64,000 nt of DNA from Vibrio diazotrophicus (GTDB lineage Bacteria; Pseudomonadota; Gammaproteobacteria; Enterobacterales; Vibrionaceae): NCBI RefSeq assembly GCF_038452265.1, contig NZ_CP151842.1, forward strand, positions 682,001-746,000, in the 5' to 3' direction. Below are positions 36,412 to 45,926 of the stretch, one piece after another. The number at the start of each line of letters is the position of its first letter. Positions within the stretch are counted from its first letter, which is position 1. Both the position numbers and the translations under genes were made by a program. A model generated the notes under the pieces. It had not been told where the DNA came from. It did no database searches and saw nothing but the letters and a program-made list of their open reading frames with translations.

Positions 36412-37533
36412 ATGACCACACAAAAAGTCAATTTACTTGATTTTGATCGCAAGGCTATGCGTTCATTTTTCGCTGATGAACTGGGTGAAAAAGCATTCCG
36501 TGCAGATCAGGTGATGAAGTGGATTTACCATTTTGGTTGTGACGACTTCGACAAGATGACCAATATTAATAAGCAGCTGCGCGAAAAACTGATTCAAAAG
36601 TGTGAAATTCGTGCACCGTACGTTTCTGAAGCTCAACACTCCAGTGATGGCACCATCAAGTGGGCTATGAAAGTGGGTGATCAGGACGTAGAAACGGTTT
36701 ATATCCCAGAAGAAGATCGTGCAACGCTTTGCGTCTCTTCTCAGGTAGGTTGTGCGCTTGAATGTAAATTCTGTTCTACAGCCCAACAAGGTTTTAACCG
36801 TAACTTACGCGTATCTGAAATTATCGGTCAGGTATGGCGTGCAGCGCGCGAAATTGGCTTAGAAAAAGAAACAGGCCGTCGTCCTATTACTAACGTTGTA
36901 ATGATGGGCATGGGTGAGCCACTTCTGAATATGAAGAACTTGATTCCAGCACTAGAAATCATGCTGGATGATCTCGGTTTTGGTCTTTCTAAGCGCCGTG
37001 TAACGGTTTCTACTTCTGGCGTAGTATCCGGCTTAGACCAAATGACGGGGCAAATTGACGTTGCTTTAGCGATTTCACTTCACGCGCCGAACGATAAGCT
37101 GCGCAGTGAAATTATGCCGATCAATGATCGTTGGGATATTCAAGATTTCCTAGCGTCTGTTCGTCGCTATATTGCTTCATCAAATGCAAACCGTGGCAAA
37201 GTGACGGTTGAGTATGTACTTCTCGATCATGTGAACGACGGTACAGAGCATGCTCACGAACTGGCGCAACTAATGAAAGACACACCTTGTAAGATCAACT
37301 TGATTCCGTTTAACCCATATCCGGGTTCACCATACAAGAAACCAAGTAACTCACGAATTGATCGTTTCCAGAAAACTCTGATGCAATACGAACATACTGT
37401 AACGATCCGTAAAACACGTGGTGATGATATTGATGCAGCGTGTGGTCAGTTGGTCGGTGATGTTATTGACCGTACCAAACGTACTAAAATCAAGCAGGTG
37501 GATGAGCAAGCTATCCCTGTAAAACAGATTTAG
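36412..37533 (+). CDS. rlmN: 23S rRNA/tRNA adenine-C2 methyltransferase RlmN
   Basis: Radical-SAM enzyme that methylates A2503 of 23S rRNA and A37 of some tRNAs. It is 373 residues from the ATG at 36412 (four extra codons upstream are unlikely to be used). The [4Fe-4S] motif is CALECKFC, and the methyl-carrying C-terminal cysteine lies in DAACGQLVGDV. It depends on the Isc machinery encoded 3 kb away. Confidence 0.98.
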   Translation: MTTQKVNLLDFDRKAMRSFFADELGEKAFRADQVMKWIYHFGCDDFDKMTNINKQLREKLIQKCEIRAPYVSEAQHSSDGTIKWAMKVGDQDVETVYIPEEDRATLCVSSQVGCALECKFCSTAQQGFNRNLRVSEIIGQVWRAAREIGLEKETGRRPITNVVMMGMGEPLLNMKNLIPALEIMLDDLGFGLSKRRVTVSTSGVVSGLDQMTGQIDVALAISLHAPNDKLRSEIMPINDRWDIQDFLASVRRYIASSNANRGKVTVEYVLLDHVNDGTEHAHELAQLMKDTPCKINLIPFNPYPGSPYKKPSNSRIDRFQKTLMQYEHTVTIRKTRGDDIDAACGQLVGDVIDRTKRTKIKQVDEQAIPVKQI

Positions 37534-37546
37534 TTAAAAATATTAG

Positions 37547-37570
37547 TAAGCCAGAGTGAACTCTGGCTTA
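37547..37570 (+). other. Hairpin after rlmN
   Basis: TAAGCCAGAGT pairs with ACTCTGGCTTA, an 11-bp dyad with only two bases between. No T run follows, so termination is doubtful. The remainder of the 316-bp gap to rodZ (37571-37849) has no ORF. pilF, found here in enterobacteria, is absent, as I recall is also true in V. cholerae. Confidence 0.55.
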
Positions 37571-37849
37571 CTTACTTTTGGAATTAATCCTACAAATTAT
37601 GTCTTTTTGATGTCAGTTTAAGCAAAAACCTTGACGTGTCTGTAATTTCTTTTCCAAATGCTTGTTGTTTACAGGCTAATATCTATTAGAATGTTTCACT
37701 ATTATCAAAAGTAAATGCGAATTACTGGCGATATCAACATAAATGAATTTTCACCTGTTGAAGTCATCGACATTGATTGCTACTAACAAATCAATAATAA
37801 AAGCGACGAAGCGATACTTGAGCACAAAAACACGAGACAGACATCGCGG

Positions 37850-38842
37850 ATGAATACTGAACATACAGAACAAGAAAACCCAATCGTCGAAGAAACATCA
37901 ACTGTAGAACAAGAAGCAGCATTTGTAGAACCAGGAACCCTGTTAAGAGAAAAGCGCGAAGCTTTAGGGTTAACACAACAACAAGTCGCTGATCGTTTGA
38001 GATTGCGTTTATCCATTGTTCAAAACTTAGAAGCCAACAACTTTGAATCTGATTTAGTCGCTACCTTTATTCGCGGCTATTTGCGTTCTTACGCCAAAGC
38101 GGTTGGATTAAAAGAATCTGAAATTTTGCAAGCTTATGAGAAAAGCACAGCTTCGGAACCTCAAGAGCAAACCATGCAAAGCTTCTCAAAGAAAACCAAG
38201 CGTGCCAAACACGATAGCCATATTATGACTATTACTTGGGTTATCTTGGTGATTCTTATCGGTATGTCATCACTTTGGTGGTGGCAGAACCACAGAGACA
38301 GTGGATTCGAAGCGGATAAAGATGCTGAAGTTTCAGCGGTTTTGAGCAATGAGTCATCATTGCAGGATTCGCGTAACGATCAAGAGTTTGCAACGGTCAG
38401 CGAATTAACCGAAGAATCAGGTGAAGAGCCTGTTGAACCAACGTCACCTGCTGATGAAGTTCAAGCGGTAGAACAGAGTGAAGAACCAGTAGTTGAAGAC
38501 GTTGAGCCTGCGATTAGCGAACAAGCGCCTGTTGCAGTGGAAGAAGAACCGATGGTTGTTGAAGAGCCAGTTGTTGAGACGCCTGTTGTAGAACAAGCCG
38601 ATGCAAGCAACTTGCTAACACTTTCTTTCTCAGCGGATTGCTGGATTCAAGTTAAAGATGCGACGGGTAAAACCTTGTCGACTGGCATTAAACAAGCGGG
38701 TCAGACACTGAATTTACGCGGACAAAAACCTCTACAAGTGATTCTTGGCGCTCCAGAGAGCGTATCAATGACATTTGCAAGTGAACCTGTAGACCTTTCT
38801 GGGTATACTTCAGGCAAAGTAGCAAGACTCACCTTACCTTAG
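37850..38842 (+). CDS. rodZ: Cytoskeletal membrane protein RodZ
   Basis: Links the MreB cytoskeleton to the wall-elongation machinery. 330 residues: a short acidic lead; a HTH domain (about 25-95, with LREKREALGLTQQQVADRL) that contacts MreB; one TM (about 123-143); an extracytoplasmic linker rich in Glu, Pro and Val (about 185-255); and a beta-rich C-terminal domain. ispG follows after 8 bp. Confidence 0.95.
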   Translation: MNTEHTEQENPIVEETSTVEQEAAFVEPGTLLREKREALGLTQQQVADRLRLRLSIVQNLEANNFESDLVATFIRGYLRSYAKAVGLKESEILQAYEKSTASEPQEQTMQSFSKKTKRAKHDSHIMTITWVILVILIGMSSLWWWQNHRDSGFEADKDAEVSAVLSNESSLQDSRNDQEFATVSELTEESGEEPVEPTSPADEVQAVEQSEEPVVEDVEPAISEQAPVAVEEEPMVVEEPVVETPVVEQADASNLLTLSFSADCWIQVKDATGKTLSTGIKQAGQTLNLRGQKPLQVILGAPESVSMTFASEPVDLSGYTSGKVARLTLP

Positions 38843-38850
38843 ACAATACT

Positions 38851-39975
38851 ATGCAACACGAATCTCCGATCAAACGTCGTCCTTCTACACGTATTTATGT
38901 AGGGGATGTGCCAATTGGCGATGGTGCGCCAATTGCTGTGCAATCAATGACCAATACAAGAACGACTGACGTGGAAGCGACAGTCGCTCAGATCAAAGCT
39001 CTGGAAAATGTCGGTGCAGATATCGTTCGCGTATCTGTTCCTACTATGGACGCCGCAGAAGCTTTCAAGCTCATCAAACAGCAAGTATCAGTGCCGCTCG
39101 TTGCGGATATTCATTTTGACTATCGTATCGCATTGAAAGTGGCAGAGTACGGTGTTGACTGTTTACGTATCAACCCAGGCAACATTGGTAACGAATCTCG
39201 CATCCGTTCTGTTGTTGACTGCGCGCGTGATAAAAATATCCCGATTCGTATCGGTGTAAACGGCGGATCATTAGAAAAAGATCTGCAAATGAAATATGGC
39301 GAGCCAACCCCAGAAGCATTGGTGGAATCGGCGATGCGCCATGTGGATATTCTTGATCGTCTGAACTTTGATAAGTTTAAAGTCAGTGTGAAAGCATCCG
39401 ATGTGTTCCTTGCGGTGGATTCCTACCGCTTGCTGGCGAAGAAAATCGACCAGCCATTGCACTTAGGTATTACTGAAGCGGGCGGCGCTCGTGCCGGTTC
39501 AGTGAAGTCTGCGGTTGGCTTAGGCATGCTGTTGGCGGAAGGTATCGGTGATACTTTGCGTATCTCTTTGGCTGCCAATCCGGTTGAAGAAATTAAAGTC
39601 GGTTTCGATATTTTGAAATCACTGCGTATCCGTTCTCGCGGAATTAACTTTATCGCTTGCCCGAGCTGCTCTCGTCAAGAGTTTGATGTTATTTCTACTG
39701 TGAACGAGCTGGAACAACGGTTGGAAGATATTTTGACGCCAATGGATGTTTCAATTATTGGCTGCGTAGTAAATGGCCCGGGCGAAGCGGAAGCTTCCCA
39801 TTTAGGTCTGGCAGGCAGCAATAAGAAAAGCGCATTTTATGAAGACGGCGTTCGTCAAAAAGAACGTTTTGACAACGACGATCTAGTTGCTCAGCTTGAA
39901 GCGAAAATTCGCGCCAAAGCATCAATGTTAGATGAGAAGAGTCGCATCAACATTCAGCAACTTGAACAAGATTAA
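38851..39975 (+). CDS. ispG: 4-hydroxy-3-methylbut-2-enyl diphosphate synthase
   Basis: [4Fe-4S] enzyme of the MEP isoprenoid pathway. It has 374 residues, with cluster ligands in CPSCSRQEFD and GCVVNGPGEAE. It sits between rodZ and hisS, the conserved gammaproteobacterial order. Confidence 0.98.
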   Translation: MQHESPIKRRPSTRIYVGDVPIGDGAPIAVQSMTNTRTTDVEATVAQIKALENVGADIVRVSVPTMDAAEAFKLIKQQVSVPLVADIHFDYRIALKVAEYGVDCLRINPGNIGNESRIRSVVDCARDKNIPIRIGVNGGSLEKDLQMKYGEPTPEALVESAMRHVDILDRLNFDKFKVSVKASDVFLAVDSYRLLAKKIDQPLHLGITEAGGARAGSVKSAVGLGMLLAEGIGDTLRISLAANPVEEIKVGFDILKSLRIRSRGINFIACPSCSRQEFDVISTVNELEQRLEDILTPMDVSIIGCVVNGPGEAEASHLGLAGSNKKSAFYEDGVRQKERFDNDDLVAQLEAKIRAKASMLDEKSRINIQQLEQD

Positions 39976-40000
39976 TCTAAACGATATTACGGTAACTATT

Positions 40001-41269
40001 TTGGCAAAGACTATTCAAGCAATCCGAGGCATGAACGACTGTCTCCCAACTCAGTCTCCACTTTGGCAAAAAGTGGAAGGCACGGTAAAAAACGTAATTA
40101 GTGCTTACGGCTATAACGAAGTTCGTATGCCTATCGTTGAGATGACACATCTATTTAGCCGTGCGATTGGTGAAGTCACTGACGTTGTTGAAAAAGAGAT
40201 GTACACCTTTGAAGACCGTAACGGTGATAGCTTAACGCTACGCCCAGAAGGTACTGCGGGTTGTGTACGTTCTGGTATCGAAAATGGTCTGTTGTACAAC
40301 CAAGAACAACGTCTGTGGTACATGGGCCCAATGTTCCGTCATGAACGCCCTCAGAAAGGTCGCTACCGTCAGTTCCACCAATGTGGTGTGGAAGTATTTG
40401 GTCTTGATGGCCCTGATGTCGATGCTGAACTGATCATGATGACGGCTCGTATGTGGCGTGAGCTTGGCATTTCTGAACATGTACGTCTTGAACTGAACTC
40501 AATCGGTTCACTTGACGCGCGTGCGAACTACCGTACCGCTTTAATTGAGTATTTAGAGCAGTATATGGATGTACTGGATGATGACTCTAAGCGTCGTCTA
40601 TACACCAACCCTCTGCGCGTACTGGATACTAAAAACCCAGATGTTCAAGCCGTATTAGGTGACGCACCTAAGCTGTCTGACTACCTAGATGAAGAGTCAA
40701 AACAACATTTTGCAGGTTTATGTGAACTTCTTGATGTTGCTGGTATCGAATATACGGTTAACGAGCGTTTAGTTCGTGGTCTGGATTACTACAACCGTAC
40801 TGTATTTGAGTGGATCACTGAAAGTCTTGGTTCACAAGGTACCGTATGTGGCGGTGGTCGCTACGATGGTCTTGTTGAGCAGTTGGGTGGAAAACCAACC
40901 CCAGCTGTAGGCTTTGCTATGGGTCTAGAACGTTTAGTGTTGATGATGGAAACATTAGGCAACACAGATGTTCGTCGCAGCGTTGATGTTTACGTGGTGA
41001 CGGCTGGCGAAGGTACTCTGTCAGCGGGAATGAAGCTTGCTGAATTAATTCGTGAGCAGGTTCCAGGTCTTCGTGTTATGACACACTTCGGCGGCGGAAA
41101 CTTTAAGAAACAGTTTAAGCGTGCGGACAAAGTTGGTGCTGCGATAGCATTAGTTTTGGGTGAAGACGAAGTTGCGGGTAACACTGTGGTTGTAAAAGAC
41201 TTAGCAGGCGGCGAGCAAGAAACAATTTCTCAAGCAGAGATCGCGAGCAAGCTGGCTCATCTGATCTAA
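40001..41269 (+). CDS. hisS: Histidyl-tRNA synthetase
   Basis: Class II synthetase. It is 422 residues when started at the TTG at 40001; this gives MAKTIQAIRGMNDCLP, which aligns with E. coli HisS, and avoids overlap with ispG. An alternative longer frame starts at 39932. Motif 2 is GPMFRHERPQKGRYRQFHQ; histidine-specific motifs are LVRGLDYYNRTVFE and GGRYDGL. The TTG start is unusual for an essential gene and may limit expression. Confidence 0.96.
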   Translation: MAKTIQAIRGMNDCLPTQSPLWQKVEGTVKNVISAYGYNEVRMPIVEMTHLFSRAIGEVTDVVEKEMYTFEDRNGDSLTLRPEGTAGCVRSGIENGLLYNQEQRLWYMGPMFRHERPQKGRYRQFHQCGVEVFGLDGPDVDAELIMMTARMWRELGISEHVRLELNSIGSLDARANYRTALIEYLEQYMDVLDDDSKRRLYTNPLRVLDTKNPDVQAVLGDAPKLSDYLDEESKQHFAGLCELLDVAGIEYTVNERLVRGLDYYNRTVFEWITESLGSQGTVCGGGRYDGLVEQLGGKPTPAVGFAMGLERLVLMMETLGNTDVRRSVDVYVVTAGEGTLSAGMKLAELIREQVPGLRVMTHFGGGNFKKQFKRADKVGAAIALVLGEDEVAGNTVVVKDLAGGEQETISQAEIASKLAHLI

Positions 41270-41292
41270 TAGCGCATTTTTAGAGATACATT

Positions 41293-41315
41293 ATGCCAAT
41301 GCTCGTCATTGGCAT
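41293..41315 (+). other. Hairpin between hisS and yfgM
   Basis: ATGCCAATG and CATTGGCAT form a perfect 9-bp stem with a 5-nt loop. No T run follows, and the yfgM ribosome site (GAGGATAGGAA) comes soon after. Confidence 0.5.
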
Positions 41316-41333
41316 TAATAAAGAGGATAGGAA

Positions 41334-41948
41334 GTGGAACTCTACGATACTGAAGAACAACAAGTAGAAGCGATCAAAGATTGGTGGAAGGAAAATGGCA
41401 AAGCCGTAATGTTAGGTGCTGCCATTGGCTTAGGTGGTCTTTTTGGTTGGCGTTTTTATCAAGATAGCGTAACCGAAGCGAAAGAGGCTGCTTCAGAAGC
41501 TTATACTCAAGCAATCCAGTCTCTATCCTCTAAAGGCATTGATGCGAGTGGTGATGTTCAAAGCTTTATTGATGGCAATAAAGACACTGAGTATTCAGTG
41601 CTTGCAGCAATGCAACTTGCAAAAGTTCAAATTGAAGCAGGTAATTTAGACGAAGCTTTAGCACAACTTGAGTGGGCGAAAAGCACGACTAAAGATGCGG
41701 CTTTAAAACCAGTGATTACTTTACGCGTTGCTCGAGTTCAGGCTGAGCAAGGTGATTTTGATGCTGCATTAGCTGAGCTGAACAATATTACAGAAGAAGG
41801 TTGGGCAGGCCGAGTGGCTGAATTGCGCGGTGATATTTCTCTGCGTAAGGGCGACACTGCTGCTGCTTATGCCGCTTACACTGAAGCGCAACAAGCGACG
41901 GATGCAAGCCAAACGTTGCAAATTAAACTGGACGACCTAGCCAAGTAA
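41334..41948 (+). CDS. yfgM: Ancillary SecYEG translocon subunit YfgM
   Basis: Inner-membrane protein of 204 residues, with a TM at about 24-42 and a periplasmic TPR-like domain. In E. coli it associates with PpiD and SecYEG and helps hand proteins to periplasmic chaperones. It starts at a GTG with AGGA upstream. bamB follows, as in E. coli. Confidence 0.92.
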   Translation: MELYDTEEQQVEAIKDWWKENGKAVMLGAAIGLGGLFGWRFYQDSVTEAKEAASEAYTQAIQSLSSKGIDASGDVQSFIDGNKDTEYSVLAAMQLAKVQIEAGNLDEALAQLEWAKSTTKDAALKPVITLRVARVQAEQGDFDAALAELNNITEEGWAGRVAELRGDISLRKGDTAAAYAAYTEAQQATDASQTLQIKLDDLAK

Positions 41949-41960
41949 GGGCACAAGTTG

Positions 41961-43121
41961 ATGAAAAAGATGTTCAACAAAGTGCTTCTGTCCTCAGCTG
42001 TGTTAGCTCTGCTAGCCGGCTGTGCCAGCGAAGAAGAAAACGTTGTGATGGCACCTGTGCCAGTGGTGAAAAGTGAATTTACGCCTCAGTCACTGTGGAG
42101 TACTTCTATCGGTGATGGCGTTGGTCATTACTTTTCTAAGCTGTCACCTGATTTTGCTTACGGCAAAGTTTTCGTTGCAAGCCGTGACGGTATTGTAAAA
42201 GCGCTTGATCCTGAAAATGGCAAAGAGATCTGGAAAGTCGATCTGGAAGAAGATGTTTCTGCTCGTCTTTCCGGCGGTATCGTTGCTGCGTATGGCCAAA
42301 TCTACATTGGCAGTGAAAACGGTGTTGTTATTGCTTTAAATGCTGAGACTGGTGAAGAGTCTTGGAAAGTGAAAGTCGAAGGTGAAGTGTTAGCTTCCCC
42401 TGTAGCAGACAATAACCTTGTTATCCTCAATACCAGTCGTGGTGCGTTAGTCGCATTAGATCAGGCGACCGGTAGCCAGAAATGGACAATCAGTACTGAA
42501 GTACCGAACTTAACGCTACGTGGTGAAAGCCAACCAGCCGCTGTTTCTGGTGGTGTGTTCTGGGGTACGCCAAGTGGTCGTCTGGCTGCTGCAATTTCTG
42601 CTCGTGGTCAGCTTATTTGGCAACAACCAGTAGGCCAACCGAAAGGTGCGACTGAAATTGACCGTTTAGTGGATGTCGATGCGTCTCCTGTGATCATCGG
42701 TGGAACGCTTTACACGATTGGTTTCAACGGTCAGTTAATTGCAGTTGATCTGCGTTCTGGTAATCCTATCTGGAAACGTAATTACTCATCAGCAACCGAT
42801 ATGGCTACTGATGGCGGCCGTCTATTCCTAGTGACGGATAAAGATCACTTAGTTGCGGTTGATTCGCGCAGTGGTACTGAGCTATGGAGCAACGACCAGT
42901 TAGAGCACCGTTTGCTGACCGCACCAAAAGTGATTGAAGGCTACGTAGTTGTTGGTGACAGCGAAGGTTATCTGCACTGGATTGATCGTAGCTCTGGTGA
43001 GTTTGTTGCTCAGCAGTTGATTGACGATAGCGGTTTTGCTGTTGGTCCAATGGTGATTGATGGCGGTTATGTTCTGGTTACTCGCGATGGCGATGTAAAG
43101 AAACTGACGATCAAAAAGTAA
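41961..43121 (+). CDS. bamB: Outer-membrane assembly lipoprotein BamB
   Basis: Beta-propeller lipoprotein of the BAM complex that inserts outer-membrane proteins. 386 residues. The signal peptide ends in the lipobox LLAG-C21. PQQ-type propeller repeats follow, such as VKALDPENGKEIWKVDL and VIALNAETGEESWKV. The ATG at 41961 is preferred over the TTG one codon earlier. A strong terminator follows. Confidence 0.97.
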   Translation: MKKMFNKVLLSSAVLALLAGCASEEENVVMAPVPVVKSEFTPQSLWSTSIGDGVGHYFSKLSPDFAYGKVFVASRDGIVKALDPENGKEIWKVDLEEDVSARLSGGIVAAYGQIYIGSENGVVIALNAETGEESWKVKVEGEVLASPVADNNLVILNTSRGALVALDQATGSQKWTISTEVPNLTLRGESQPAAVSGGVFWGTPSGRLAAAISARGQLIWQQPVGQPKGATEIDRLVDVDASPVIIGGTLYTIGFNGQLIAVDLRSGNPIWKRNYSSATDMATDGGRLFLVTDKDHLVAVDSRSGTELWSNDQLEHRLLTAPKVIEGYVVVGDSEGYLHWIDRSSGEFVAQQLIDDSGFAVGPMVIDGGYVLVTRDGDVKKLTIKK

Positions 43122-43139
43122 ATTGTGATATCATTCACA

Positions 43140-43176
43140 AACGGCTCCTAGCTGGAAACAGTTAGGAGCCGTTTTA
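43140..43176 (+). terminator. Terminator after bamB
   Basis: The 11-bp perfect stem AACGGCTCCTA / TAGGAGCCGTT is followed by TTATT. Confidence 0.88.
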
Positions 43177-43212
43177 TTGAAATAAATAATGTGGTTATAG
43201 GTAATACTTATA

Positions 43213-43341
43213 TATAACCTTCCTACTTGAAGCTGCAGCGGTGTTGACTACGTTCGTTCACCCCAATCACGCATGGTAATTTGTGGTCATGGGGATTCAC
43301 TCACTTGCCGCCTACCTGCAACTCCAAGTAGTTTGGGTATA
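43213..43341. repeat. ERIC element
   Basis: A 129-bp imperfect palindrome. It contains GGGGATTCAC (43291-43300) and, on the other strand, GTGATTGGGGTGAACG, the two conserved arms used as ERIC primer sites. Its ends are TATAACC and GGGTATA, and the outer arms CTACTTGAAGCTGCAG and CTGCAACTCCAAGTAG pair. The consensus is about 127 bp, so this copy is complete. It lies between the bamB terminator and der and may be part of the der leader. The 43122-43435 gap otherwise has no ORF. Confidence 0.88.
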
Positions 43342-43435
43342 ATTCGCGTAGGCGGATATATTGGTATAAAGCTGATTGGTTGTTTTCTCAGTCATTACCT
43401 ATAACTACATATGATTAATAATTGTAGAGGTTGTT

Positions 43436-44920
43436 ATGATACCTGTTGTTGCTCTTGTTGGGCGTCCTAACGTAGGTAAATCGACACTGTTTAACCGATT
43501 AACGCGTACGCGCGATGCTTTGGTTGCAGATTTCCCTGGCTTAACTCGTGACCGTAAATACGGCCAAGCAAAGCTAGGTGAGCACGAATTTATTGTTATT
43601 GATACTGGCGGTATTGATGGCAGTGAAGAAGGTGTTGAAACTAAAATGGCTGAACAGTCGCTAGCTGCGATTGAAGAGGCAGATGTTGTGCTGTTTATGG
43701 TAGATGGCCGCGCTGGTCTTACCGTATCAGATGAAGCGATTGCACAGCATCTTCGTCGTATTGAAAAGAACAGCATTTTGGTTGTAAACAAAGTGGATGG
43801 TATTGACGCAGACGCAGCGAGTGCTGAGTTCTGGCAACTTGGTATGGAAAACATGTACCAAATCGCTGCAGCTCACGGCCGTGGCGTTGGTGCTTTAATT
43901 GACCGTGCGTTGAACCCTATTGCGGAAGAGATGCAGGCTCAAGATGCACTTCTGGAAGATCTGACTGATATTGAAGATTCAGAAGAAGAGCAGCTAGAGT
44001 ATACCGAAGAAGAAGCGGAAGCAGCGTATAAGCGTCTACAAGATCAGCCAATTAAACTGGCTATCATTGGTCGTCCAAACGTAGGTAAGTCAACGCTGAC
44101 TAACCGTATTTTGGGCGAAGAACGTGTCGTGGTTTACGATATGCCGGGCACCACGCGTGATTCTATCTACATCCCGATGAAGCGTGATGAGCGTGAATAC
44201 GTGCTGATTGATACCGCAGGTGTTCGTCGCCGTAAACGCGTTAACGAAACGGTTGAGAAATTCTCAGTAGTTAAAACGTTGAAAGCTATTGAAGATGCCA
44301 ACGTTGTATTACTGGTTATTGATGCTCGTGAAAACATTTCTGATCAAGACTTAAGCTTATTAGGTTTTGCTCTTAACGCTGGTCGTTCAATTGTTATCGC
44401 CGTCAATAAGTGGGATGGCTTAAACACCGATGTTAAAGAACACGTTAAGAAAGAGCTGGATCGTCGTTTAGGCTTCGTTGACTTCGCTCGTATTCACTTT
44501 ATTTCTGCGTTACATGGCACAGGTGTTGGACACTTGTTTGAATCTGTTCAAGAGGCATACAAGTCTGCGACAACTCGTGTTGGTACATCGGTTCTGACTC
44601 GAATCATGAAGATGGCGACTGAAGATCACCAACCGCCGATGGTTCGTAGCCGCCGAGTGAAGCTCAAGTACGCGCATGCTGGTGGTTATAACCCACCAAT
44701 CGTAGTTGTGCACGGTAACCTTGTTAAAGAGCTACCAGACTCTTACAAGCGTTATCTGATGAACTACTTCCGTAAGTCACTGGATATCATGGGTACACCG
44801 ATTCGTATTCAGTTCCAGAACAGCGAAAACCCATTTGAAGGTAAAACTAACAAAATGACGTTATCGCAAGAGCGCAAACGCAAGCGCTTGATGACCATGA
44901 TGAAAGGTCGCAGAAAATAA
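43436..44920 (+). CDS. der: Ribosome-assembly GTPase Der (EngA)
   Basis: Essential GTPase for 50S maturation. 494 residues: two G domains in tandem, with P-loops GRPNVGKST at about 8-16 and 207-215 and switch motifs DTGGID and DTAGVRRR, an acidic linker between them, and a KH-like C-terminal domain. A terminator follows. Confidence 0.98.
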   Translation: MIPVVALVGRPNVGKSTLFNRLTRTRDALVADFPGLTRDRKYGQAKLGEHEFIVIDTGGIDGSEEGVETKMAEQSLAAIEEADVVLFMVDGRAGLTVSDEAIAQHLRRIEKNSILVVNKVDGIDADAASAEFWQLGMENMYQIAAAHGRGVGALIDRALNPIAEEMQAQDALLEDLTDIEDSEEEQLEYTEEEAEAAYKRLQDQPIKLAIIGRPNVGKSTLTNRILGEERVVVYDMPGTTRDSIYIPMKRDEREYVLIDTAGVRRRKRVNETVEKFSVVKTLKAIEDANVVLLVIDARENISDQDLSLLGFALNAGRSIVIAVNKWDGLNTDVKEHVKKELDRRLGFVDFARIHFISALHGTGVGHLFESVQEAYKSATTRVGTSVLTRIMKMATEDHQPPMVRSRRVKLKYAHAGGYNPPIVVVHGNLVKELPDSYKRYLMNYFRKSLDIMGTPIRIQFQNSENPFEGKTNKMTLSQERKRKRLMTMMKGRRK

Positions 44921-44931
44921 CGCTTTTTAAG

Positions 44932-44957
44932 AGCCCAAGCATTGCTTGGGCTTTTTT
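44932..44957 (+). terminator. Terminator of der
   Basis: The stem AGCCCAAGC / GCTTGGGCT with an ATT loop is followed by T residues. Confidence 0.9.
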
Positions 44958-45023
44958 CTGTTATCTGTAAACCTCTGCTTTTTGCAGAGGAGATTGCTAA
45001 TCATAACCGTCCGATAATTTGAT

Positions 45024-45926
45024 ATGTCATATACACCTACTCAAGTCACTTTTACACAATCCATTTATCAGCTCTCAAGCGAGGTACAGTTTGTTAGAGT
45101 TAGCGAAGAAGCACTTTATATTGTGACCTCCCAGACTCCTTTTCATCCTGTGAGCCATATTTGGCCTGATCATCCAGCCGATCGAGGAACACTCGCTATC
45201 GGAGAGCGTATCTATACAGTTGAGCACTGCCTTGTAGGGGCGATTAATCAGGCCGAGCATCAGTTGTTGGTCGGTAAAGAGATTCCCGTAAAACGAGATG
45301 AACCCGGTTGGGTGTTCGTTGTCGTGCATCAAATCAAGGCAGAAGAAAATACTGTCAAAGTTCATGATGTAGTGAGTTTAACTGTTGACGATATTTATCA
45401 GAACCAGCTTAGCCGTGGTCATAGCGCAGGTCACTTAGCTTACTTAGCGTTAAATAAAGTGTTAGCGGCTGGATATTGGCGTAAAGATGCAGACAGGAAA
45501 GACCCTCACGGCCACAATGATTTTAATAGTTATGCGCAAGTGACGAGCTTTGTCACAGAAGATCGCTGTGTAGACACGTATCGTCTAGGGAAAACATTGC
45601 GTAAGCGTGGTTTGAATAGCGCAGATATGCTAGAAAACTTAGCTAAGATTGAAGAGCAGGTAAATGTGCAGCTTGCGTCTTGGTTAACACTGGGATCAAA
45701 AATCGAGATCACCAGACAAGGCGAGAACCTGACGGATTCACGCTACTGGCAGTGTGATTTGCAGGAAGGTGAAATAGCGATAATCCCTTGCGGTGGAACG
45801 CATTGTGATTCATTGAATAGCTTCAAAGAGATACAAGTGAAGCTAGTACAACGTGACAGTGAACATATCGAAATGCATACGCATGTAACTCATCAATTGG
45901 AAAATAATCCTTTTGTTAAGTTCTGA
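45024..45926 (+). CDS. Alanyl-tRNA editing (AlaX-like) protein
   Basis: A 300-residue homologue of the second additional domain of threonyl/alanyl-tRNA synthetases, which clears mischarged tRNA in trans. Zinc ligands are present as HSAGH (H133, H137) and CGGTH (C256, H260), the HxxxH plus CxxxH signature. It is longer than minimal AlaX, with an N-terminal beta domain. The V. cholerae counterpart is, by position, VC0764. The amino-acid substrate is inferred from the family and not shown. Confidence 0.82.
   Translation: MSYTPTQVTFTQSIYQLSSEVQFVRVSEEALYIVTSQTPFHPVSHIWPDHPADRGTLAIGERIYTVEHCLVGAINQAEHQLLVGKEIPVKRDEPGWVFVVVHQIKAEENTVKVHDVVSLTVDDIYQNQLSRGHSAGHLAYLALNKVLAAGYWRKDADRKDPHGHNDFNSYAQVTSFVTEDRCVDTYRLGKTLRKRGLNSADMLENLAKIEEQVNVQLASWLTLGSKIEITRQGENLTDSRYWQCDLQEGEIAIIPCGGTHCDSLNSFKEIQVKLVQRDSEHIEMHTHVTHQLENNPFVKF

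Noticed and set aside
37571..37849. Missing pilF between rlmN and rodZ as evidence of a deletion
   Set aside because: From memory, V. cholerae also lacks pilF at this position, so this is the normal Vibrio layout.
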